A stretch of DNA of 64,000 bases from Prosthecobacter sp. SYSU 5D2 (GCF_039655865.1 NZ_JBBYXL010000002.1:496001-560000), one strand, 5' to 3'; shown: positions 25,753 to 34,664, counted from the stretch's first letter. Numbers and translations are program-made. Notes: generated from the sequence alone by a model not told the origin.

Positions 25753-25953
25753 CTACCCTCCAGCCGTGATTTGGACGATCTCGATGATGTCACCTTCGTT
25801 CACCTCGGCAGTCGAGATTTCCTTGGGCAGAAGAGCGGTCTGATTGTGCTCCACGACGACCGGTTTGCCAGCCAGATCCAGGCTTTCCAATAAGCTTGGC
25901 AGGGACAGGGGGGCGGGGAATTCGCGCTTGTGGCCGTTGAGAGTGATGGTCAT
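25753..25953 (-). CDS. thiS: ThiS sulfur carrier protein
   Basis: A 66-residue ubiquitin-like sulfur carrier. It begins MTITLNGHKREFPAPLSLPS and ends in the diagnostic Gly-Gly (QITAGG), which ThiF adenylates and which then carries sulfur as a thiocarboxylate for thiazole synthesis. EGDIIEIVQ before the end is typical. It starts 57 bases after the stop of thiH on the same strand, so the pair is probably one transcript. ThiG, the thiazole synthase that uses ThiS, is not in the window. Confidence 0.92.
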   Translation of the reverse strand: MTITLNGHKREFPAPLSLPSLLESLDLAGKPVVVEHNQTALLPKEISTAEVNEGDIIEIVQITAGG

Positions 25954-26010
25954 GGGAGGCGGAGAAAGAAGAAATGGGGAAAGCAGAAAGCGGAAATGAG
26001 TTTGAGCCCA

Positions 26011-27162
26011 TCAGGCGGCGAGGGCGCCTTCATTGAGGATGGCGGCGTCCCAGTCTTTCCAGACGGCGTCCAGGCCCTGGGCTTGCAGCATGGCGGCCAC
26101 TTCCGCCGGACTGCGCAGATCGGCGATGCCGAACTGGCCTTCGGCTTTGGCATCGGCTTTCTTGGCAGCGGTATCCAGTTCCACGCGGCGGCCGCGCACG
26201 GTCTGGTGCAGGTCGTCGCTGCCGGCACCGGTGTAACCGCCGGGCTCCGTGTGGCTGCCGGCGCTCATGACGGTGACGCCGAGCGGGGCCAGGGCATCGC
26301 GCAGGGGGGCAGGCTCGCGGGTGCTCATGACGATGCCCACCTCCGGGAAGATGAGGCGAAAGGCGCACATCGTCTGCACCAGCGCCCAGTCCGGAAAGGA
26401 GGTCTTCGGGTGAAAGCCGCCCGCTGCAGGCCGCAGGCGGGGGAAGGCGACGGTGAAGCTGGACTTCCAGCAGTGCTTGTAGAGATGCTCCAGATGCGCA
26501 GCCAGCCGCAGGGCCTCCAGCCTCCAGTCGCTGAGGCCAAAGAGGGCGCCGATGCCGATGCGCCGGAAGCCGCCTTCATACCCGCGCTCCGGGCAGGCCA
26601 GCCGCCATTCGAAATCCTTCTTCGGCCCGGCAGTATGCATTTCTGCATACAGGGGGCGGTCATAGGTCTCGTGGTAAACCACCAGCCCCTCGCACCCGGC
26701 TTTCACCATACGCTCATATTCCGGGGCCTCCATGGGGCCGACCTCGATGCCGATGGTGGGCACAAAATCCCGGATGGCGCGGATGCACTCTTCCAGGTAG
26801 CCGTTGCTGACGAACTTGGGGTGCTCACCGGCGACTAACAAAATGTTACGAAAGCCCTGCTCCGTCAGGTGGCGGGCCTCTTTGATGACCTGGTCCACGG
26901 TCAGCGTCACCCGCATGATGCTGGCATTGTCGCGGGAAAAGCCGCAGTAGGAGCAGTTGTTCACGCACTCGTTGGAAACATACAGCGGAGCGAACATGCG
27001 CATCGTACGGCCAAAGTTCCTCCGCGTTACTTGGCGGGATTCGCGGGCCATCGCCTCCAGCTGGGCCGGGGATTTGGTTTCCAGCAGGCTCCAGAAACGC
27101 TCCATCAGGGGCGATTTGCGCGCCGGGAGGGCATCGAGGACGGGGGTAAAGGTGGTCAGCAT
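26011..27162 (-). CDS. thiH: ThiH 2-iminoacetate synthase (radical SAM tyrosine lyase)
   Basis: A 383-residue radical SAM enzyme that cleaves tyrosine to dehydroglycine (2-iminoacetate) and p-cresol for the thiamine thiazole ring. The [4Fe-4S] cluster motif C66-x3-C70-x2-C73 lies in NECVNNCSYCGFSRDN. LVAGEHPKF and IGIEVGPMEAPEYERMVKAG mark the barrel, VYHETYDRPLYAEMH matches the ThiH-specific 'YQETY....Y...H' block, and GSHTEPGGYTG near the end is also typical. The N-terminus from 27162 shows the usual helical lead. The gene is divergent from proB and upstream of thiS. The identity of the enzyme is secure; the missing neighbouring thiG is the only oddity. Confidence 0.93.
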   Translation of the reverse strand: MLTTFTPVLDALPARKSPLMERFWSLLETKSPAQLEAMARESRQVTRRNFGRTMRMFAPLYVSNECVNNCSYCGFSRDNASIMRVTLTVDQVIKEARHLTEQGFRNILLVAGEHPKFVSNGYLEECIRAIRDFVPTIGIEVGPMEAPEYERMVKAGCEGLVVYHETYDRPLYAEMHTAGPKKDFEWRLACPERGYEGGFRRIGIGALFGLSDWRLEALRLAAHLEHLYKHCWKSSFTVAFPRLRPAAGGFHPKTSFPDWALVQTMCAFRLIFPEVGIVMSTREPAPLRDALAPLGVTVMSAGSHTEPGGYTGAGSDDLHQTVRGRRVELDTAAKKADAKAEGQFGIADLRSPAEVAAMLQAQGLDAVWKDWDAAILNEGALAA

Positions 27163-27288
27163 TTAAGGGCGGGTTAACAATATACCCCGCCCTGCCCGTG
27201 GGTGCAACCTGCGGTCAATCGCGGAGGTCGGGTTAAAACATCCCGTTGCCTGCCGCGCCGCTTGCGGCATACTGCTCGCCCTCTTTCC

Positions 27289-28071
27289 ATGTCCACGACG
27301 GCACCCCAGCGCATTGTTCTTAAATTCGGCACCGGCATATTGACCAAGCTTCATGCGCCTGAGCCGGATCCCGTACAGCTTCGCAAGCTGGTCGAGGCCG
27401 TGGCCCTGCTCAAGCGTGCCGGGCATAGCGTCGTCGTCGTCAGCAGCGGGGCCGTGGCCTCCGGCCTGAAGCCGATCAACCTGACCGAGCGCCCCACGGA
27501 CATGACCACGCTGCAGGCCCTGGCCGCCGTCGGCCAGACCCACCTCATGCATGCCTATGAGAACCTCCTGCGCGATCATGACCTCCACGTCGCCCAGCTT
27601 CTGGTCACCCATGAGGACCTGGAAAATTACGACCGCGCCCGCCGGGTGAAAACCACCCTGGAGCGCCTGCTGGAATTCCCGCAGGTGGTGCCCGTCATCA
27701 ATGAAAACGACAGCGTCGCCATTGAGGAACTTCGCTTCGGGGACAACGACAAGCTCTCCTCCCGCGTCGCCCGCCTGTGGCAGGCGGACTTGCTGCTGCT
27801 GCTCACCAGCGCCCCCGGCCTGCTGCGGGACATGAACTGCCCTCAAGATGGTCCCATTCCTGTGGTGGAAGATGTGGACGTGGTCATCCACCATGCCCAG
27901 GAGGAAAAAACCAAGCTCGGTACCGGCGGCATGATCTCCAAGCTGCGCGCCGTCCAGGATGCAGTCAATGGTGGTGTGGAATGCATCATCGCCAGCGGCC
28001 GCCATGCGGAGCAGATCCCGGAGGTGGTGGCAGGCGGCGGTATCTGCACGCGCTTTCCGGTCAGGAAGTAG
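27289..28071 (+). CDS. proB: Glutamate 5-kinase, short form without PUA domain
   Basis: An amino-acid kinase of 260 residues that phosphorylates glutamate in the first step of proline synthesis. The N-terminus QRIVLKFGTGILTK holds the phosphate-binding K-x-G-T/S. VVSSGAVASGLKP, PVINENDSVAIEELRFGDND near 140, LLTSAPGLL and KLGTGGMISKLRA near 210 are the expected family blocks. The protein ends right after the kinase domain, so the C-terminal PUA domain of the E. coli enzyme (367 residues) is absent; short forms occur in other bacteria. The start at 27289 fits the family; the frame extends upstream to 27202 without support. No proA is nearby. It converges with a minus-strand gene 41 bases downstream. 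Confidence 0.92.
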   Translation: MSTTAPQRIVLKFGTGILTKLHAPEPDPVQLRKLVEAVALLKRAGHSVVVVSSGAVASGLKPINLTERPTDMTTLQALAAVGQTHLMHAYENLLRDHDLHVAQLLVTHEDLENYDRARRVKTTLERLLEFPQVVPVINENDSVAIEELRFGDNDKLSSRVARLWQADLLLLLTSAPGLLRDMNCPQDGPIPVVEDVDVVIHHAQEEKTKLGTGGMISKLRAVQDAVNGGVECIIASGRHAEQIPEVVAGGGICTRFPVRK

Positions 28072-28112
28072 ATGGGGAGGAGCGTCCCGCCCCTCTTCAC
28101 CGTCTGATTGCT

Positions 28113-28682
28113 TTATTCGCCTTTGGATGAGGCAGAGTCGGTGATGATTCCTTCCTGGCTGACAGTCCAGGAGACTTCATACCAGCCTGCTCCACCCCCG
28201 CCGTTTGAGACGATAATGAGACGCTGAGTAGCTTCATCGAAGCGGACATGGGTCCAGCAGCCTCCAATGTCTGAATCCTTTCTCGTCTCTTCTTGAGTAT
28301 AGAGCAGCAGCCAATAGTAATCCCGCCAATGTTTTTGAGGAACATTGATCACTTTCTCACCCCATCGTATAACAAACAATTTAACCTCTCTGTCGGGCCA
28401 GCCAAATCCGTCCGCTCCCCAGATGGATTCTCGGCCGTCAATACGATAGGTCTGCTCAGATGAGAGGTCTGCTGAGAATGGAATCTCTTTCCAGGCACCA
28501 TCCTTTTTCGTTTCAATGAGATGTACGGTCGGATCCCATGGCCCGGTGATGATGCGCACTGAAATGTTATCTTTCGAAGGTGTGGTAAGGGTCGTGAAAT
28601 ATTCCCAGGTACTATCTTCTTTAGGCGGTTCGCCATGAAGGATGCTGGCGATACAAAGTGTGATAAGAGTGAAGGCTTTCAT
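28113..28682 (-). CDS. Secreted hypothetical protein
   Basis: A 189-residue protein I do not recognise. The start at 28682 gives a signal peptide (MKAFTLITLCIASILHGEPP). The rest looks all-beta: repeated short hydrophobic strands with Trp and aromatic residues (STWEYFTTLTTP, VKLFVIRWGEKVINV, YYWLLLYTQEE, GGGGAGWYEVSWTV). No catalytic motif is visible. It is the last of three minus-strand genes and begins 8 bases after the stop of the phosphatase-HD gene, so it is probably in the same transcript. Confidence 0.6.
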   Translation of the reverse strand: MKAFTLITLCIASILHGEPPKEDSTWEYFTTLTTPSKDNISVRIITGPWDPTVHLIETKKDGAWKEIPFSADLSSEQTYRIDGRESIWGADGFGWPDREVKLFVIRWGEKVINVPQKHWRDYYWLLLYTQEETRKDSDIGGCWTHVRFDEATQRLIIVSNGGGGAGWYEVSWTVSQEGIITDSASSKGE

Positions 28683-28690
28683 ATTCGGAA

Positions 28691-29923
28691 TCAGGGAGCT
28701 GTACCTGGTTCGTTTTGGTGTGACTCTGCGAGATGCACCCATGGATGAATGACGCCATGATCGGCGATCTCGCGGCCGAACTCAGTGCTCATGTAGGCGG
28801 GATTGGGGATCATGCCTGCGCGGCCGAGATCCAGCCGGTCCGCATCCCAGCAAGTGCCGATGGTGGGGTCGGCGTTATGTTTGCCTTCGGTGTGCCATTC
28901 GCAGGCATAACTGAGCAGATCGAAATCTTCGTCGGACAGGTGGAACATTTGGCCGCGTAAAGAGGCGGCATATTTGGCCCCTTCTTTGCCATGACCGGGA
29001 TCCCAGCCATCGTGCAGGCGGCAGCAGTCGTGAAAGAGGGCAAAAAGTCTCACGACATGGATTTTTGCACCTGTCCGGGTGGCGAGAATCAGCGCATTCC
29101 GTTCCACCCGTCGCCAGTGGTCTGGCCCATGTATTGAAAAGGAATCGTGGGGCGGGCAGGCGGTGATGACGTGCGACCAGAGCTTGGGGAAATTGATGGA
29201 CGTGTTTGTTGTTAGGTCGTCAGGGCCCTGTGATGTCCTCTCAGGGGCAGGCTTTTCTGGCCTGTCGCCACCATATAGACCTTGCAGGAAAGCCTGCTGT
29301 TGCCGGTTCATCCGGGCACCCGGCCTTGATTGAAGAATCATTGCCTGGGCTTCATCCAGCGTTTGGCAGTGATGCCTTTCCATCAACAAAGCAATCGTGA
29401 AAAGAGCCGTGCGGCCATGCCCTTGGGCACAGTGAATATACAGAGGACCGGCTGGCAGGGATGCTATAAAGGGTCGAAGAATATCGCTATCGGGGACGCT
29501 GGCGTCAAGGATGGGGAAGCTCCGATAGCTCGGTCCAGAACGTAGGCGGGCAGGCTCTTGAAATTCGGCGGTGAGGTCCACCACCGTTGCAATCCCGTAG
29601 GGGAGTTCGTGACCGAGGACACGCCTCCCGATGACGATGCCACCACGAAGGCTGTCGGAGGCTGACTCGCCTGAAAGCAGACGGATGAGATGCCAGACCG
29701 CCAGAGTGTATAGATGCAGCGGAAGAAACGCTGCCCAACTCCATAACGGCAAGGTTCCATCAGACCGTTTGCCAAAGACGGCTGCTTTGCGGCGGGCATA
29801 GGCGATGCCAATGATGAGGAAGCCTATTCCCAGCCATGCAAGCAGCCAGCCTGCGCCGGTGAGGCCGATGCCATAGACCAGCATAATGCTTCCAAGGAGG
29901 CTGTTGAGCAGGGCATATTTCAT
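28691..29923 (-). CDS. Membrane protein fusing a dual-specificity-type phosphatase to an HD domain
   Basis: A 410-residue protein with three visible parts. Residues 1-82 carry two or three hydrophobic membrane segments (LLAWLGIGFLIIGIAYA; LWSWAAFLPLHLYTLAVWHL). Residues about 90-215 form a cysteine-phosphatase domain: the P-loop is H164-C165-A-Q-G-H-G-R171-T, fitting HCxxGxxRT, with a possible acid aspartate in ILDASVPD. Residues about 255-400 form an HD-type metal-dependent hydrolase: HGPDHWRRVERNALILA, then FALFHDCCRLHDGWDPGHG with the His-Asp pair, and CWDADRLDLGR. Each part alone is common; the combination in one chain is unusual to me. The ATG at 29923 overlaps the stop of the upstream gene (ATGA). 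The catalytic domains would face the cytoplasm. Substrates are unknown. Confidence 0.8.
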   Translation of the reverse strand: MKYALLNSLLGSIMLVYGIGLTGAGWLLAWLGIGFLIIGIAYARRKAAVFGKRSDGTLPLWSWAAFLPLHLYTLAVWHLIRLLSGESASDSLRGGIVIGRRVLGHELPYGIATVVDLTAEFQEPARLRSGPSYRSFPILDASVPDSDILRPFIASLPAGPLYIHCAQGHGRTALFTIALLMERHHCQTLDEAQAMILQSRPGARMNRQQQAFLQGLYGGDRPEKPAPERTSQGPDDLTTNTSINFPKLWSHVITACPPHDSFSIHGPDHWRRVERNALILATRTGAKIHVVRLFALFHDCCRLHDGWDPGHGKEGAKYAASLRGQMFHLSDEDFDLLSYACEWHTEGKHNADPTIGTCWDADRLDLGRAGMIPNPAYMSTEFGREIADHGVIHPWVHLAESHQNEPGTAP

Positions 29924-30330
29924 TCAGAGAGCAACAGCGAGTCTTCCTGGCTGAGGATTCTTCCACTATAAACTGACAGGTATAGATGGCCTGATCTCGC
30001 GGTGCCAGGAGTATAGCGCACCTGGATGTCATCTGTCCAATCCTCCGCTCCCCCATAGCTGCCCATGACCTCGCCTGGTTTCAGTCTGATTTGATGGCGG
30101 TCACGACCCTGGTTGGATACAATGTCCAAAGTGGCGTCACCATCCAGATGGCCTTTGAAGATGACCCTCATGTTTCCATCCAGCCGGAATGGCGGTGACT
30201 GGGCGACAAGGCTGCAGACTTGATCCACGCGAGTCTTTTTTATGGAATCGTGACCTCTCGAAATTGCGCTTGTCAGCCATGCTGCAACGCCTAGCAATAT
30301 GAGGACGATGAGAATGTAACCGTACTTCAT
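29920..30330 (-). CDS. Small membrane-anchored hypothetical protein
   Basis: A 136-residue protein with one N-terminal membrane segment (YILIVLILLGVAAWLTSAI, residues 4-22) and a soluble part of about 110 residues. The soluble part looks beta-rich, with SPPFRLDGNMRVIFKGHLDG, DIVSNQGRDRHQIRLKPGE and GHLYLSVYSGRILSQEDS. The family is not recognised. Its stop codon overlaps the start of the phosphatase-HD gene by four bases (ATGA), so the two are coupled and it may act with that protein at the membrane. It is first in the three-gene minus-strand cluster. Confidence 0.65.
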   Translation of the reverse strand: MKYGYILIVLILLGVAAWLTSAISRGHDSIKKTRVDQVCSLVAQSPPFRLDGNMRVIFKGHLDGDATLDIVSNQGRDRHQIRLKPGEVMGSYGGAEDWTDDIQVRYTPGTARSGHLYLSVYSGRILSQEDSLLLSE

Positions 30331-30650
30331 AAGGTATTGTCTATCAGAGGTGGGAGTGATGGATTGGCGGGCTTCGCGGCTTCAAAGATTCCGCTTGAAA
30401 GCGGTACTCCGAGCGCCGGAATGATGGCATCGAAGTGAGTTATTTATACGGGGAATGTTTGAGATTCGCAGAACAAAGATTTCGCCTGAATGCACTGCCC
30501 AGACGTGAGGAGGGAACTTTTGGAAAGCAGTTAGGTTCGAACGGGCATCCATTTACAAGAACCCTGCGCTGCTTTTCGTTAGTATTCGCAGCCGGGGAGA
30601 TACATTTTCCGCAAGTTCTCCGGGCGGGCGGACACTTGTTTGGGAAGATT
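30331..30650. other. Divergent intergenic region before the sigma-factor fusion gene
   Basis: About 320 bases between divergent genes. At 30391-30404 the sequence CCGCTTGAAAGCGG forms a small 5-bp hairpin within TTCCGCTTGAAAGCGGTACTCCG, which looks like a piece of a dispersed intergenic repeat. The coding frame of the sigma gene is open back to 30435 but lacks a plausible start or sigma-like sequence there, so it is treated as leader. GGGAAG, 5 bases before the ATG at 30651, is a usable ribosome-binding site. Confidence 0.45.
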
Positions 30651-33320
30651 ATGAATCCGATGTCCACCCAACCTCCCGATGAAGAACTGGCCCTGCTGCG
30701 TGCGGGGAAGACGGCGGCGGCTTGTGAAAAGATTGTCACCACGCATGGAGCGCTGGTGAAGAGCGCCTGCTACCGGGTGCTGCGGGATGAAGGCCTGGCG
30801 GAGGATGCGGCGCAGGAGACCTTTGTGCTGCTGATGCAAAAGGCGGCCATCCTGCCGCCGGAGACGTCACTGGCGGGCTGGCTGTATCACGCCGCCTGCC
30901 GCATTGCTTTAAACCACCAGCGGGCGGCCATGCGGCGCCGGGTCCGCGAAAACTCAGCGGAGGCCTTGAATCAAATGACACCCGATACCCAACCGAACCT
31001 GTGGACCGAGATCGAGCCGCATCTGGACGAGGCCATGCTGGCACTGCCGGTGCGCCAGCGTGACCTGGTCGTGCAGTGCTATTTTCAAAACCGGTCACAA
31101 CGCTCGGCTGCGGCGGCGATGGGCTGCTCGGAAAGCGTCGTCAGCCGCGAGCTGGGGGCGGCCCTGGAGACCCTGCGGCAGTTTTTCACCAAGCGCCATG
31201 TGGCGGTCAGCGCGGTGGCCCTGGCGGGTCTGCTGCCCGCCCATGCGGCCTCAGCCTCGATGGCTGGCGGAGCGACGATGGTGGCGGCGATGATGGCGGT
31301 GCCGGCCAGCACTTCGCTGGCGGCGGCGCTGCTCACGTCGAAGTTTGTGCTCGCCACGGCGGCGGAGTCCTGCACGCTGACGCTCGCCGCAGCGGGGTAC
31401 TATTTTACTGCCTCAAGGTCCACAGATCCTTATGCAGCCGGCTCGCAGTCCGGTGGGGCCGGTGACCGGGGTGAGCCTAACAAGAAGTCTGGCAATATTG
31501 CCAAGAAGGGAAGCTGGCAGGGCAGCTTCGAATTCACCAGTGCGATGGCGCTGGATGAACGCAAAAAACAGGTGCTGCTGGAAAGCGACCCGGACAAACG
31601 CTATGCGCTGCTGCAGCAGATGGGCATCGGCCTGTCGCGGGCGGGCTTTGACAAGCTCATCGCCCAGGGAATGGACGCCAGCGTGGCTCCGTGGCGGGAT
31701 ACTTTTGCGGTGCTGGAAAACCGCCTGGACATGTTTGACAATTACCTCATGGCCTGGAGCAACGAGCACCCGCTGGCTGCGCTGGACTGGGTGGCCTCCC
31801 AGCCGGACGGTGGCCTCGGCATGCGCAAACAACTGCTCTATGCGTTGGAGGCCGGGCAGTTTGAGAAAGCGGCATTAGGCGAATGGATCAGCGGCCTGAA
31901 GAAGGAATCCATGCAGAAGGAGGCGGCTCTGGCGCTTGAATGGCTGGATGATCCCTCCTTGCTCATCGCGCGGTTGGGCACCGGCGGGAACGACGGTTTT
32001 TTGGTGGACCTGGCGATGCTGCGCGGCGGTGAGAAGCTGAATTGGGAAGCCTTTGGCAGCAGGCTGGGTGAAGGAAAAACCACCATCGTCGCCCGGACGA
32101 TGCGGCTGATCCTGGACTCTGAGCTGTCTTTTCAAACCATCGTTCCCTTCCTTCAGGGGCTGGCCACTTCGGCCGATTCTCACATCAGTGACGGGGCGGT
32201 GACACTCATGCGCGCCGCCTATGGGCAGCCGGATGTTTCTTACCTGACAGCCCTTGAGCTGGCGGCCGCTTGTGAAAAAGCTGGGATGGGCAACTACCGG
32301 ATCAGTGTTTTCAAAGGCTGGGCCGTGGCTTATCCCCAGGAGGCGCTGCAATACACCGCGAGGCTGAAGGACCTGAACAGCATGCGGCATGTGCTCAGTG
32401 CCCTGTCCCCGCTGCCTGATGACATCACACTGCTGGCGATGATGGAGGGCACTCCGCCGGTGGCGCAGGACATCGCGATGGCCGCCCTTTATGGCCGGAG
32501 TACCGAGGGCATGTATGCGCAGCTGCAAAAGATCATGGAATCCACCACGGTGGTGGACCAGGTGGAGGCGGCCAAGGAGGTGCTGCGGAATCTGCCTTTC
32601 GAAGATGCAGGCGCGGCGGCGTATTGGCTCAAGCAGCAGCCGGCCGACAAGGCACGGCAGGAGATGGCGCTGGCCCTGAGCCGAAGGCTGGCGGCGGTGG
32701 ATCCGCAGGCCGCGCTGGAACTGATCCTCAGCGAGGGGATGACCGGGACGGAATATGACCAGGCCATGGGCCACGCGGTGAAGCAGTTTTCCGCCAAGAA
32801 CAGCCTGGAGGAGTCCACGCGCTTCATTCAGCAGATCACGAACCCGAGAGGATACTCGGATGCGCTCGGCCAGATCGCCATGGTGAAATTTGCCGGCCGG
32901 CCGCAGGAGGCGTACGCCTATCTGCAAAAGCACTCGCGGCGCGACTGGCAGATGGCCGCTTTGCAGATGCTGAGCGAACTCCAGTATAACAAACTGGGTA
33001 ACATTGATGCCAATGCCGCCGAGATCCTGAAGCTGGACCTGGCCCAGATGGGGGGCGATGTCCCTAAACGCACCAGCAACTTCTGCCGGGTCTGGATTGA
33101 TCAACAAGTCCCGGTGACCACGCCGCTGGCCTGGACGCAGCAACTTCCTGCCCCCATTGGCCGCGCCACCCGGCTGCAACTGGCCAGAAGGAGCGACCTC
33201 AAGCCCGCCACTTTGGAACTGTTCCTCACCTGGACCCAAACGGCCCCCATCAGCCCGGCGGAACGCGGGCAGCTGCAGGAGGCCTTGACCCGGCGGCTGG
33301 CCGAACCGGCGGTCCGGTGA
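30651..33320 (+). CDS. ECF sigma factor fused to a membrane segment and a long extracytoplasmic domain
   Basis: An 889-residue fusion protein. Residues 11-95 are sigma region 2 (TTHGALVKSACYRVLRDEGL; AEDAAQETFVLLMQKA; GWLYHAACRIALNHQR). Residues about 123-180 are region 4 (ALPVRQRDLVVQCYFQNRSQ; AAAMGCSESVVSRELGAALE). A hydrophobic block from about 183 to 253 can cross the membrane more than once. From about 290 to the end comes a helical region of some 600 residues with repeated short amphipathic helices (YALLQQMGIGLSRAGF; AALDWVASQPDGG; AAAYWLKQQPADKARQEM), possibly TPR- or HEAT-like. Such fusions are known from Planctomycetes and Verrucomicrobia and are thought to sense signals directly without an anti-sigma factor. 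The promoter it recognises cannot be deduced. The start at 30651 is preceded by GGGAAG. Confidence 0.85.
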   Translation: MNPMSTQPPDEELALLRAGKTAAACEKIVTTHGALVKSACYRVLRDEGLAEDAAQETFVLLMQKAAILPPETSLAGWLYHAACRIALNHQRAAMRRRVRENSAEALNQMTPDTQPNLWTEIEPHLDEAMLALPVRQRDLVVQCYFQNRSQRSAAAAMGCSESVVSRELGAALETLRQFFTKRHVAVSAVALAGLLPAHAASASMAGGATMVAAMMAVPASTSLAAALLTSKFVLATAAESCTLTLAAAGYYFTASRSTDPYAAGSQSGGAGDRGEPNKKSGNIAKKGSWQGSFEFTSAMALDERKKQVLLESDPDKRYALLQQMGIGLSRAGFDKLIAQGMDASVAPWRDTFAVLENRLDMFDNYLMAWSNEHPLAALDWVASQPDGGLGMRKQLLYALEAGQFEKAALGEWISGLKKESMQKEAALALEWLDDPSLLIARLGTGGNDGFLVDLAMLRGGEKLNWEAFGSRLGEGKTTIVARTMRLILDSELSFQTIVPFLQGLATSADSHISDGAVTLMRAAYGQPDVSYLTALELAAACEKAGMGNYRISVFKGWAVAYPQEALQYTARLKDLNSMRHVLSALSPLPDDITLLAMMEGTPPVAQDIAMAALYGRSTEGMYAQLQKIMESTTVVDQVEAAKEVLRNLPFEDAGAAAYWLKQQPADKARQEMALALSRRLAAVDPQAALELILSEGMTGTEYDQAMGHAVKQFSAKNSLEESTRFIQQITNPRGYSDALGQIAMVKFAGRPQEAYAYLQKHSRRDWQMAALQMLSELQYNKLGNIDANAAEILKLDLAQMGGDVPKRTSNFCRVWIDQQVPVTTPLAWTQQLPAPIGRATRLQLARRSDLKPATLELFLTWTQTAPISPAERGQLQEALTRRLAEPAVR

Positions 33321-33341
33321 GGGCCGTGCTTCCTGGTGGTA

Positions 33342-34664
33342 TTAACGCATCCAGCCCTCGATCTTAAAGTTGGCCTCCATGAGTTTACGCTCGGGGGCTC
33401 CACTGTCAGGCCGGAACCATACTTCAAATCGCGCCCCATAAAATTGATCCCAATCACCTTCATAGATGGTGAAATGGGTCTCAGACAAAAACTGTTCTTC
33501 GGCGTCGGTGGACCAGCCTATCCATTCATTGGTTGCGGATTCCAGGCGATCAGAGGAAAGGCGGTAGTCGCGCGTGATTTCAAAGGCTTTCAGGTAGATT
33601 TGTCCCGGTTCACCAGGATTGGCGCGCAAACGGGCATTGTAGATGCCGCCCTGGAAGGCGGTGACGAGGGTAAGGGACGGGGAGCCTCTGATGATGGCTG
33701 ATGGAGGTAAAAGAAGGCGGGCATGTTGCCAGTCAGGTTGACGAAGCAGGGCGGAAAATTCCTTTTCCATTTCAGCAAAGGCAACGGCAGTGATACGGCG
33801 CTTTTGAGTCTCCGACTGTTCCATTTGCTCGACCAGCAAATCGCCGACAGGGACGGCAATGTAACTTTCCCAGAGATCATTATACATGCGCGTCTTGATG
33901 GTCTCAGGCTGATCGGCAGCGACCCTTTGAATACCTGATGCCCAAGTTTTTCCTGAAAAACCGAGTGTCGTCCGGGTTTGAAAACGAGGTTGTCCTTCAC
34001 CTTCAAAGAAACTGTAATAACCGTGCAGCGTTATCTGCCAATCGGGTCCTTTCATCCAACGTCGTGTAGCGAAGTGCCCGCCATCTTCATTATAGAGTCT
34101 CCAGCCAGGATGCGCTGCCAGATAGCGATCCAGCAGATCGGGGTATTCTTTTCTCAATCGTTCCAGGGAGGGGAGATGCAAATCTGGTTTCAGATCGGCG
34201 GGGAGGGGCTTGGCGGTTTCGGAGCGTATGGCTGACTGAAAAGTGTCCTCTGGAGATCCCTTTTCGTCATGTGATGTTATTTCTAATGGCTCGGTCAAGG
34301 CCACGCCTTTTGGCAGTTGCAGTCCATCCGCAAACCCATCCTCAGAAGCTGAGGTGAAGCCGAGGACCAGGCCTACAAAATTTAATGGAATAAACAGGCC
34401 GACCAAAACAACCATGATGCCGAGTGAACCGAAGCCTCTGGCAATGCGCTTTTGGAAAAAGCAAACTACAGCCAAACCGAAAAACCAGGCCAAACCCCCG
34501 AGACAAACCCAACCGGAAAGTTGACCGATCCAGCGCGTGTTCCAATGCCAGGGTATGAACATCAGGACTTCGGCTGTCGCGGCGATGCAAAAGGGGAGCC
34601 AGAGCTGCTTAAACGATGACTTTTTCGGTGCAGGGGATGGCTCTGCAACTTGGGGGGCTTCCAT
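33342..34664 (-). CDS. Membrane hypothetical protein with three N-terminal helices
   Basis: A 440-residue protein with a short Pro-rich cytoplasmic start and three hydrophobic helices at about 21-40 (LWLPFCIAATAEVLMFIPWH), 48-70 (LSGWVCLGGLAWFFGLAVVC) and 78-103 (FGSLGIMVVLVGLFIPLNFV). A soluble domain of some 300 residues follows. It contains YPDLLDRYLAAHPGWRLYNE, WQITLHGYYSFFEGEG, AFAEMEKEFSALLRQPDW and a C-terminal FTIYEGDWDQFYGARFEVWF. I do not recognise the family. It converges with the sigma-factor fusion gene over 21 bases and is divergent from purM. A membrane location is clear; the function is not. Confidence 0.65.
   Translation of the reverse strand: MEAPQVAEPSPAPKKSSFKQLWLPFCIAATAEVLMFIPWHWNTRWIGQLSGWVCLGGLAWFFGLAVVCFFQKRIARGFGSLGIMVVLVGLFIPLNFVGLVLGFTSASEDGFADGLQLPKGVALTEPLEITSHDEKGSPEDTFQSAIRSETAKPLPADLKPDLHLPSLERLRKEYPDLLDRYLAAHPGWRLYNEDGGHFATRRWMKGPDWQITLHGYYSFFEGEGQPRFQTRTTLGFSGKTWASGIQRVAADQPETIKTRMYNDLWESYIAVPVGDLLVEQMEQSETQKRRITAVAFAEMEKEFSALLRQPDWQHARLLLPPSAIIRGSPSLTLVTAFQGGIYNARLRANPGEPGQIYLKAFEITRDYRLSSDRLESATNEWIGWSTDAEEQFLSETHFTIYEGDWDQFYGARFEVWFRPDSGAPERKLMEANFKIEGWMR

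Noticed and set aside
33342-34664. A dedicated anti-sigma factor for the ECF fusion
   Set aside because: The adjacent membrane protein has no anti-sigma or zinc-binding motif and is convergent rather than co-transcribed with the sigma gene.
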